Source: an uncultured Synergistaceae bacterium (GTDB taxonomy: Bacteria > Synergistota > Synergistia > Synergistales > Aminobacteriaceae). From it: a stretch of 5,493 nucleotides of DNA. The stretch is taken from the NCBI GenBank assembly GCA_937870605.1, contig CALMZW010000019.1, positions 1 to 5,493 of the forward strand. Reading direction: 5' to 3'. This document shows positions 1-5,493 of this stretch, piece after piece (position 1 is the stretch's first letter; each line of letters opens with the position of its first letter). The notes under the pieces were generated by a model. It was not told the DNA's origin, ran no database searches, and saw nothing but the letters and a program-made list of their open reading frames with translations. A program made the translations under genes and the position numbers.

Positions 1-889
1 CGGAATCATGACGTCGCTCGTCTATGGACGCGCTTCGTCAATAGCTCTTGACCCTGTTGAAAAGAAGCCTCTCTATCACTGGAGACCCGGAACCGACATT
101 CTCTCAATTGGAACGGTCGGCTGTTCTATGGCATGTCCCTTCTGTCAGAACTGGGAAATCGCAACATGGGAGAAAGGGATTCGATTACAGGATATCGACG
201 TCTCTGATGTCCTTCGTCTCGCCCGAACGAACAACACGCGCGCCGTAGCGTTCACATACAACGAACCACTCGTCTGGTACGAGTTCATCGCAGATTGCGC
301 CGCGGTCTTGCGAGAAGAGGGGATAGCCGTCGTTCTGGTCAGCAACGGCATGATCCGCGAAGAGCCGCTCATGGCTCTTCTGCCGTTCCTTTCCGCCGCA
401 AATATCGATGTGAAAACCTTCGATTCTGTCACATACCGGAATCTCGGGGGAGATATCGATTCGGTCAAAAGAACCGTGGAGCGTATGTCCGAAGCGAATG
501 TCCACGTGGAAATTACGACGCTCGTCGTTCCGGATATCAGCGACGACCCTGATGACTTCGCACGCGAAGTCGAATGGATTGCGTCCATATCGCCGGATAT
601 TCCGTTGCATCTGAGCCGGTATTTCCCGCGTCACCGCTGGAGCAGGCCGGCCACGTCCGAAACGCTTCTGGACGCAATGGCCACAACAGCGAGGCGCCTG
701 CTCCGGCACGTCTATCTGGGGAATGTGAATCGCCCGTCTGATACGATTTGTCCCAAATGCGGCTCCACCGTTGTTTCGAGGCGAGGATACAGCATTTCCC
801 GAACGGGGCTGAACGCGGACGGCGGATGCCGGAATTGCGGAACGTATCTTTGTATGACTACGGATAATTCGCAGGACGACGCATCATGA
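1..889 (+). CDS. amrS: AmmeMemoRadiSam system radical SAM enzyme (AmrS), 5' end cut by window edge
   Basis: Radical SAM protein, seen from an internal position to its stop (TGA 887-889). The frame (first full codon at base 2) is open to the left edge. The ATG at 8 is probably an internal Met: the SLVYGRASSIALDPVEKKPL segment normally follows a Cys-containing N-terminal part of some 40-50 residues, which must lie outside the window. Counting from that Met, the iron-sulfur/SAM motif is CSMACPFC (C39, C43, C46) followed by QN. FTYNEP lies at 82-87 and the NIDVK strand ends at K136, both typical of the AmrS/PflA-like group. Two Cys pairs near the C-terminus (CPKC 248-251, CRNC 274-277) look like a zinc ribbon. 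The family is usually linked to Memo and AMMECR1 proteins; neither is in this window, and the substrate is not established. It overlaps mltG by 4 bases (ATGA). A generic PflA-like activase is the alternative, but the N-terminal block and C-terminal ribbon favour AmrS. Confidence 0.9.
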   Translation, partial: GIMTSLVYGRASSIALDPVEKKPLYHWRPGTDILSIGTVGCSMACPFCQNWEIATWEKGIRLQDIDVSDVLRLARTNNTRAVAFTYNEPLVWYEFIADCAAVLREEGIAVVLVSNGMIREEPLMALLPFLSAANIDVKTFDSVTYRNLGGDIDSVKRTVERMSEANVHVEITTLVVPDISDDPDDFAREVEWIASISPDIPLHLSRYFPRHRWSRPATSETLLDAMATTARRLLRHVYLGNVNRPSDTICPKCGSTVVSRRGYSISRTGLNADGGCRNCGTYLCMTTDNSQDDAS

Positions 890-1896
890 AATGGATCTGG
901 ACCCTTTTTGACCTTCTGTTTGTTCTCTGCGCCATTGCGCTCATCTACGTATTGTGCAGCGTCACGGCCGATGATTGGGATCGGATGTTTCCGCTCGGAA
1001 CCGGAACGCCGGTGCGCGTGTTTATCGCACCCGGGAAAAACGGCATGGAAATCGCCGAGGCCTTCGAATCCGCAGACGTTGTTCCGTCCGCATCGGATTT
1101 CTCGCGCTGGCTCCATCGATTCCGACTCGACAGGTCGTTCAAACCCGGGATCTATACGATACGAAAGGGGACGTCCTGGGAGGTCGCACGTCAGCTTCAG
1201 TCAGCCGTTCCGGAAAAAATCTCGCTCACGATCGTCCCGGGCGCCGATATTTTTACCATTGGAGAGTCTTTCTCCACCTCCGCTTCTTCGCTCAGAAAAA
1301 CGTTGCTGAAAGACGAGTGTTTTCCGGCGTCGCTTCGCCCGTTGCTCCCGGTTTCGGCAGACTCGAGAATTGCATTCCTGCTCCCGGAAACGTATGATGT
1401 CCCGGAGAAACCGTTCGAAGCTTTTTTAAAGGCATCCTCGGAACTCTGGTGGGCTCGGCTCGGCGCGTCGTTACAGGACATGACGTCCAGGGACCTTCTG
1501 AATCGAGCCGTCGCCGCCTCTCTGATCGAGCGCGAAGCGTTCCGCGAAAAGGAGCGCCCCATTATCGCAGGCGTCATCGAAAACCGTTTGCGAATGGGAA
1601 TGCCGTTGCAGATAGACGCAACCGTCGTATACGCCTGGAAGCGACAGGGACGGATCATCAAGCGAGTTCTCAACAAACACCTTGAGATCGACTCTCCTCT
1701 GAATACGTACAAGATAAAAGGCCTTCCGCCGGAGCCGATTTGCGTTCCCTCGCTGTCTTCCTGGACTGCGGCGATGAAGCCCGACGCAAACGACTATCTG
1801 TATTATGTTTTGAAAAAGAACGGAGAACATATTTTTTCGAAAAATTACTCGGAACATCTTCGAAATATCCGGAGCATCCGGAAGCAAACGGAGTGA
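886..1896 (+). CDS. mltG: Endolytic murein transglycosylase MltG (YceG-like), 336 aa
   Basis: Membrane-anchored lytic transglycosylase that cleaves nascent peptidoglycan glycan strands and so helps set their length, acting on the outer face of the cytoplasmic membrane. One N-terminal membrane segment is visible (about residues 4-25, WIWTLFDLLFVLCAIALIYV) with no lipobox. A LysM-like subdomain follows (about 43-106, including VFIAPGKNGMEIAEAF and GIYTIRKGTSWEVARQL). The YceG catalytic domain follows: LLPETYDV (165-172), the catalytic ASLIERE block (211-217, E215 the likely acid/base by alignment with E. coli MltG), IENRLRMGMPLQIDATVVY (231-249), SPLNTYKIKGLPPEPI (270-285), and the closing FSKNYSEHLRN (317-327). 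Length matches the family (about 340). The start is the ATG in the ATGA overlap with amrS, with AGGA at 873-876 as a plausible ribosome site. One oddity is that the usual GPI-x-N-P-G end of the NTY motif reads EPICVPS. Function assignment is secure. Confidence 0.95.
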   Translation: MKWIWTLFDLLFVLCAIALIYVLCSVTADDWDRMFPLGTGTPVRVFIAPGKNGMEIAEAFESADVVPSASDFSRWLHRFRLDRSFKPGIYTIRKGTSWEVARQLQSAVPEKISLTIVPGADIFTIGESFSTSASSLRKTLLKDECFPASLRPLLPVSADSRIAFLLPETYDVPEKPFEAFLKASSELWWARLGASLQDMTSRDLLNRAVAASLIEREAFREKERPIIAGVIENRLRMGMPLQIDATVVYAWKRQGRIIKRVLNKHLEIDSPLNTYKIKGLPPEPICVPSLSSWTAAMKPDANDYLYYVLKKNGEHIFSKNYSEHLRNIRSIRKQTE

Positions 1897-1905
1897 AACA
1901 GTTTT

Positions 1906-2133
1906 ATGGATGACTTTATTCCCATCACCGTGCACCTCGAATCTCCATCCGGCGTGACGCTTCTGAGCTGGATCGTCTCCGACTGCGACAATACAGGCTA
2001 TGTCACGACAGAAAACTCGGAGGAAGGGATTGTATCCCTGTATTGCCTGCCCCAAAACGTCCGGCGGTTTGAAGACCTTCTGTCGGCGCTCCGCGACGAA
2101 GGATTCCCGATCGTCTCCTGGAGGATGCAATGA
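1906..2133 (+). CDS. Small conserved-looking protein, DUF4911-like, 75 aa
   Basis: A 75-residue soluble protein with no signal peptide, membrane segment or Cys motif. The pattern is a short beta strand (ITVHLESPSGVTLLSWIVSD), a central strand-turn region (GYVTTENSEEGIVSLYCLP, about 31-49), then an amphipathic helix (VRRFEDLLSALRDEGFPI, about 52-69). This resembles my recollection of DUF4911, a family of small proteins of unknown function often next to housekeeping genes; the match is from memory of the pattern and unconfirmed. The beta-helix shape is also loosely ACT-like. It starts 9 bases after the mltG stop, in the same frame as mltG. GGAG at 1890-1893 is the only ribosome site candidate, with a rather long 12-nt spacing, so translational coupling to mltG is likely. 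It ends in an ATGA overlap with tldD and carries the tldD ribosome site in its last codons. The tight fit between two real genes supports it being expressed. Confidence 0.8.
   Translation: MDDFIPITVHLESPSGVTLLSWIVSDCDNTGYVTTENSEEGIVSLYCLPQNVRRFEDLLSALRDEGFPIVSWRMQ
2120..2124 (+). promoter_or_regulatory. Ribosome binding site for tldD
   Basis: GGAGG five bases before the ATG at 2130, inside the final codons of the small upstream gene. It supports 2130 as the tldD start rather than the second in-frame ATG at 2193, whose only candidate (AAGGA, 2186-2190) is just 2 nt away and lies in a hairpin stem. Confidence 0.75.
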
Positions 2134-3509
2134 CGGTCTCTCAACGGGCCGCCGATTTCCTTGATTCACTTTGTTTCGGTGAATCAAGGACAATGCTCGC
2201 GAGCGACCTATACGCCGAACAAAAAGAATATAATTCTTGGCTTCTGGAAGATTCGAAAATTGTCGAAAGCATCTCATCCATATCGAGCGGCGCAGCGTTC
2301 AGAACAGTCCACCGCGATTTCCCCTGTTCATCGATCTCGTTTCGTTCCGGCGCAAATATTTCCCGGGCTCTCTCGTGCGTGAACGAATTACGCAACGATG
2401 ACGTTGCGAAACGACCGGCCGCGTATTTTTCGGGAACAGGCGACGACGCGATCTTCGACGAGAGAGAGCCTCTCCCGAATGAATTTCCTTCAATATTACG
2501 CGACATCGACGCGATGCTCCGCTCGGCGTCCACTCTTGTCAGACAAGTAACGCTTCGTTTTGACACAGGAACGAAAGAAAAACTCGTGTATCCGGAGAAC
2601 CGATGCATCCGAAACGAAACGACCACCGGGACTTCTTTTTCCATACACGTCACCGTTTCCGATGAAAACGGAGCCCAGACAGCTTCGGACCTCGTCGCGA
2701 GCGCTGCCGGTCAGACCCGTTTCCTTCGGGATAACGATCTTTCCCTGAGAGCTGTAATCGTTCTTGAGCGGGCCGTTGCGCTTCTCAGAGCACCGAAATG
2801 TCCGGCAGGCCATTTCCCGGTTTTGCTTTCCGGACGAACCGGGGGGACGATGATTCACGAGGCATGCGGACACGGACTCGAGGCCGATATCGTCATGAAG
2901 GATTTCTCGACCTTCCGGGACAGGATCGGGACATCTGTCGCTTCACCGGAAGTTTCTATAGTCGACGATCCCACGCTGCCGTCGGTGTTCGGTGGCTACC
3001 GCTTTGATGATGAAGGCACAGAGGCGCAGAGAACGCTCCTTATCGATAAGGGCGTCCTTGTGACATACCTTACGGATCGCGACACATCCGCAAGGATGCA
3101 TCTTCCTCTCAGTGGAAACGGACGTCGCGCCTCGTTTCGCCATCCGCCGATTCCGAGGATGAGCGCTACCTTTCTTCTTCCCGGAAAAGAAACGGAACAA
3201 AATCTCTTGCAGGATATGGATTCGGGATTATACGTCACCCGACTTGGCGGAGGAGAGGTCGATCCGACCACTGGTGATTTCGTGTTTCAAGTCACGGAGG
3301 GGTTCCGTGTGCGGAGCGGAAAGATCGGACATCCGATTCGCGGTGCGCTTTTGATCGGCAATGGGCCGCAAGTTTTGCAATCCATCGCCGGAGTCGGCGC
3401 CGATATGGAATTGTTCCCCGGCTATTGCGGAAAAGAAGGACAGGACGTTCCGGTTTCCGATGGACAGCCGGCTTTGCTCATACCGGACCTTATCGTGGGA
3501 GGGGAGTGA
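2130..3509 (+). CDS. tldD: TldD-type zinc metalloprotease (TldD/PmbA family), 459 aa
   Basis: TldD proteins pair with a non-metal partner (TldE/PmbA) and degrade or trim unfolded peptides in the cytoplasm; in E. coli they mature microcin B17 and act on CcdA. The N-terminal domain (about 1-200) shows the family stretch DLYAEQKEYNSWLLEDSKI (26-44). The C-terminal domain carries SGRTGGTMIHEACGHGLEAD (about 234-253), whose HExxxH (H243, E244, H248) marks the metal-binding subunit. It is followed by GGGEVDPTTGDF (373-384), TEGFRVRSGKIGHPIRGALLIGNG, and the closing GYCGKEGQDVPVSDGQP with C433 as the expected third zinc ligand. All metal-site residues are present, so it should be active and is not PmbA. 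Length is slightly below E. coli TldD (about 480), the difference lying mostly at the N-terminus. The start is chosen from the ATGA overlap with the preceding gene plus a good GGAGG. No tldE/pmbA lies in this window. A perfect hairpin sits in codons 10-21. Confidence 0.95.
   Translation: MTVSQRAADFLDSLCFGESRTMLASDLYAEQKEYNSWLLEDSKIVESISSISSGAAFRTVHRDFPCSSISFRSGANISRALSCVNELRNDDVAKRPAAYFSGTGDDAIFDEREPLPNEFPSILRDIDAMLRSASTLVRQVTLRFDTGTKEKLVYPENRCIRNETTTGTSFSIHVTVSDENGAQTASDLVASAAGQTRFLRDNDLSLRAVIVLERAVALLRAPKCPAGHFPVLLSGRTGGTMIHEACGHGLEADIVMKDFSTFRDRIGTSVASPEVSIVDDPTLPSVFGGYRFDDEGTEAQRTLLIDKGVLVTYLTDRDTSARMHLPLSGNGRRASFRHPPIPRMSATFLLPGKETEQNLLQDMDSGLYVTRLGGGEVDPTTGDFVFQVTEGFRVRSGKIGHPIRGALLIGNGPQVLQSIAGVGADMELFPGYCGKEGQDVPVSDGQPALLIPDLIVGGE
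2158..2190. repeat. Perfect 12-bp inverted repeat, 9-nt spacer, in 5' end of tldD
   Basis: The left arm TCCTTGATTCAC (2158-2169) is exactly complementary to the right arm GTGAATCAAGGA (2179-2190), separated by TTTGTTTCG. In RNA a further U-G pair (2170/2178) would close the loop to 7 nt. It begins 28 nt downstream of the tldD ATG, just past where an initiating ribosome would sit, and ends two bases before an in-frame ATG (2193). There is no T-tract after it, so it is not a standard terminator. It could be an mRNA element modulating tldD translation, a dyad site for a dimeric DNA-binding protein, or chance; the match is seen, any role is inferred. Confidence 0.7.
3497..3506 (+). promoter_or_regulatory. 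Ribosome binding site for ftsK
   Basis: A purine run GGGAGGGGAG in the last codons of tldD, 7 nt before the ATG at 3514. It offers two overlapping Shine-Dalgarno registers (GGAGG at 3498-3502, GGGGAG at 3501-3506) and fixes the ftsK start at 3514. Confidence 0.8.
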
Positions 3510-3513
3510 CGAA

Positions 3514-5493
3514 ATGGCGCGGAATACGGAGACTCCCGTCCCTTCTCCACGAAGAAAAGGCGGTACGCAACAATCGAATCACTCGACAGAAACTGTTTCT
3601 CCTGTCGTTGAAGCCATACTATTCCTTCTCCTCTCCGGAAGCGTCTACGTTCTGGCTTCGCTTCTGACTCCGTGGACCGGACTCTGGGGAAAGAATATCG
3701 CTTCTTTTCTTATTTCCCGGTTCAGCGGCGCAGTCATAATTCCTTGTTTATTTATATTTTTCGTTCTTGCCTCCCTGTTCTTCAAACGATCCATCCACCG
3801 TTTCTTCTATCAGACTGCCGCAACCTTGCTTCTCTTTGCGACAAGCTCGTTTTTGTTGGGACTTCTTCAAGCTTCCGGCACAATTTGGAAGCACCCTCTT
3901 TTTTTCCCGGGCGATTTCGGGGCGCTTCTTTCGTCGTTTCTTCTCAAGAATTGCGGTCCGTTTGGAAGCGTTCTCATAGGGTTCGCAGCCGTATCCGTTT
4001 CTTCAATGCTGTATGGGCTTATCGATCCCCGTACGGTCATGTCGGGCGCAAAAACGCTTTTCGTCCGGATGGCCAACCTCGTTCCGCTTCGTCAACCAAA
4101 ACCGCTCGTCCGTGAACAGGACGCAAAGCCGGACGCGCCGCAGCCTTTTTTGAAAAACCCCGGGGACGCCGTTGTTGAAGTCGACGACGCGTTCGGTTCC
4201 GACAGGGACGAATCTGCCGTTCTTGTTGCGGAATCGAAAAAGGACTCCGTACCTCTCCCGGAAGACTCGGCCTCATCGGACGGGGCGATTCCGGAACCAG
4301 TTTTTAAAACTGCCGATGATTCCGCTTCGGAGGGGCCTGCGGAAGTCGGTTTTCCTCCTCCGCTCGACATTTTCGGGCCTTCGTCTCCTCCCGTCCCCTC
4401 AGAACAATCCGAAACGGTGCTCGCTCAAGGAATGTCAATCATATCCACACTTGCGAACTTCGGCGTGGAAGCAGAACTGGCGGAAACCGTCATCGGCCCG
4501 ACCGTCGTCCAGTTTCAGCTCCAGCTCGCGCCCGGAATCAAGGTCAGCCGGATATCCGGTCTCGCAAACGATCTGGCGCTGACTCTGGCCGTGCCTGCGT
4601 TGCGCGTTGAAGCCCCGATTCCGGGGAAACCGTTTGTCGGCGTCGAAATTCCGAATCCCAAACGGCAAGGCATTTCCCTTCGAACGATCCTTGAGTCGGC
4701 TTCATTCCAGAGCACGGAGTTTCGCCTTCCGCTCCCGATGGGCGTGAGAATCGATTCGAGAGCCCTGGTCATAGGGCTGGAAGAGTTGCCGCATCTCCTC
4801 GTTGCCGGGACAACGGGTTCGGGAAAGAGTGTCTTCGTCAATGCCTGTATCAACGGACTCTGCGCGTGCCGAACGCCTGCGGAGCTCCGTTTTTTGCTCG
4901 TCGATCCGAAACGGGTCGAATTCAGCATATACGAGCACCTTCCGCACATGCTGACGAAGCCTGTCGTTTCCGCAAAAAAGGCCGTACAGGCGCTCGCCTG
5001 GGCCGTACGTGAAATGGAATCCCGATACGAGATGTTTGCCGCGGCGCGTGTCCGAAATCTGGAAACCTATAACGAACATGTCCTTCCCAAGGATCGTCTT
5101 CCCGCCATCGTCATCGTTGTCGATGAACTTGCGGATCTCATGTTCACATCCCCGAAAGAGGTCGAGGATTATGCGTGCCGTCTGGCGCAAATGGCGCGCG
5201 CGACGGGCATACATCTGGTCCTTGCGACACAGCGTCCCTCGGTCAACGTCATTACGGGCCTGATCAAGGCCAACATTCCGGCCCGTGTCGCATTTTCCCT
5301 GCCGTCGCAGACCGACTCCCGCACGATAATCGATACGTCCGGCGCGGAACGCCTTCTCGGCAAAGGCGATATGCTTTTCACGAGCACGAAGTACCCTCGC
5401 CCCATCCGATTGCAGTCTCCATTTATCGACGAGGACAAGACCCTTGCGCTCATCAATTCGCTCATCGCGGTCTTCGGCGAACCCGAATATGTG
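3514..5493 (+). CDS. ftsK: DNA translocase FtsK/SpoIIIE, 3' end cut by window edge (660 codons seen)
   Basis: ATP-driven double-stranded DNA pump at the division septum that clears chromosome ends and aligns dif sites. The frame is open from ATG 3514 to the last base with no stop. A basic N-terminus precedes four likely membrane helices (about 31-52, 70-90, 98-119, 136-168). A roughly 110-residue acidic, Ser/Pro-rich linker follows, ending in PPPLDIFGPSSPPV (281-294), the family's usual junction with the motor. The alpha domain contains IGPTVVQFQLQLAPGIKVSRI (327-347) and VEAPIPGKPFVGVEIPN. The RecA-like motor has Walker A GTTGSGKS (432-439, K438), VDPKRVEF (463-470), Walker B VIVVDELADLM with D537 and E538, and TQRPSVNVITGLIKANIPAR. 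The gamma winged-helix domain that reads KOPS-like DNA signals is not in the window; typical total length (about 750-800) puts it just beyond. It starts 4 bases after the tldD stop with a strong ribosome site. The short linker resembles SpoIIIE-type rather than E. coli FtsK. Confidence 0.96.
   Translation, partial: MARNTETPVPSPRRKGGTQQSNHSTETVSPVVEAILFLLLSGSVYVLASLLTPWTGLWGKNIASFLISRFSGAVIIPCLFIFFVLASLFFKRSIHRFFYQTAATLLLFATSSFLLGLLQASGTIWKHPLFFPGDFGALLSSFLLKNCGPFGSVLIGFAAVSVSSMLYGLIDPRTVMSGAKTLFVRMANLVPLRQPKPLVREQDAKPDAPQPFLKNPGDAVVEVDDAFGSDRDESAVLVAESKKDSVPLPEDSASSDGAIPEPVFKTADDSASEGPAEVGFPPPLDIFGPSSPPVPSEQSETVLAQGMSIISTLANFGVEAELAETVIGPTVVQFQLQLAPGIKVSRISGLANDLALTLAVPALRVEAPIPGKPFVGVEIPNPKRQGISLRTILESASFQSTEFRLPLPMGVRIDSRALVIGLEELPHLLVAGTTGSGKSVFVNACINGLCACRTPAELRFLLVDPKRVEFSIYEHLPHMLTKPVVSAKKAVQALAWAVREMESRYEMFAAARVRNLETYNEHVLPKDRLPAIVIVVDELADLMFTSPKEVEDYACRLAQMARATGIHLVLATQRPSVNVITGLIKANIPARVAFSLPSQTDSRTIIDTSGAERLLGKGDMLFTSTKYPRPIRLQSPFIDEDKTLALINSLIAVFGEPEYV

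Noticed and set aside
1810..1844. AT-rich patch with TTGAAA, TATTTT and the palindrome TTTTTCGAAAAA near the end of mltG, possible internal promoter or terminator
   Set aside because: The -35/-10 spacing would be 14 nt, there is no GC-rich stem for a terminator, and the bases are accounted for by the conserved HIFSKNYSEH coding motif.
2193..2195. In-frame ATG as an alternative tldD start
   Set aside because: It lacks a properly spaced ribosome site, while 2130 has GGAGG at 5 nt and the ATGA overlap with the preceding gene.
1471..2277. Long open frame on the - strand (268 codons)
   Set aside because: It is antisense to mltG, the small gene and tldD, which have clear family motifs; its product is Arg-rich and low-quality with no recognisable domain.
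2856..2873. Cys at residue 246 inside the TldD HEACGH motif, where E. coli has Val
   Set aside because: I believe HEACGH is a common variant in other bacterial TldD proteins, so it is not a sign of altered function; both His, the Glu and C433 are present.
3735..3775. AT-rich run early in ftsK
   Set aside because: It encodes a hydrophobic membrane helix (IIPCLFIFFVLASLFF), which explains the T-rich composition.
3672..4115. + strand open frame of 147 codons over the start of ftsK
   Set aside because: It is an out-of-frame shadow; the ftsK frame from 3514 has membrane helices and runs uninterrupted into the motor domain.

Overview
The window holds five genes, all on the + strand and packed head to tail. 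Adjacent genes overlap by 4 bases (ATGA) or are separated by 4 to 9 bases. In order they are: the 3' part of an AmmeMemoRadiSam-system radical SAM enzyme (amrS), an endolytic murein transglycosylase (mltG), a 75-residue protein resembling the DUF4911 family, a TldD-type zinc metalloprotease (tldD), and the first 660 codons of an FtsK/SpoIIIE DNA translocase (ftsK). Both ends of the window cut a gene. The amrS reading frame is open to the left edge, and ftsK has no stop codon before the right edge.

The DNA is bacterial, moderately GC-rich, and has almost no non-coding sequence. I see no rRNA, tRNA, CRISPR, insertion sequence, phage gene, convincing promoter or rho-independent terminator. The likely reading is one stretch of a longer housekeeping operon whose promoter lies left of the window. 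The gene set is compatible with an anaerobic bacterium. My tentative guess is Synergistota, from general impression of gene content and protein style only; a protein search of TldD or FtsK would settle this.

Functionally, mltG (ends peptidoglycan glycan strand growth) and ftsK (septal DNA pump coupling chromosome segregation to division) belong to the cell envelope and division theme. TldD is a peptide-processing protease. AmrS is a radical SAM enzyme of a widespread but poorly characterised three-part system. The small protein has no known function. Co-transcription looks likely, but nothing in the sequence proves a shared process.

The one structure the genes do not explain is a perfect 12-bp inverted repeat with a 9-nt spacer (2158-2190) inside the first codons of tldD, starting 28 nt after its start codon and ending just before a second in-frame ATG. 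No exciting new system is evident; otherwise this is ordinary conserved-core sequence.
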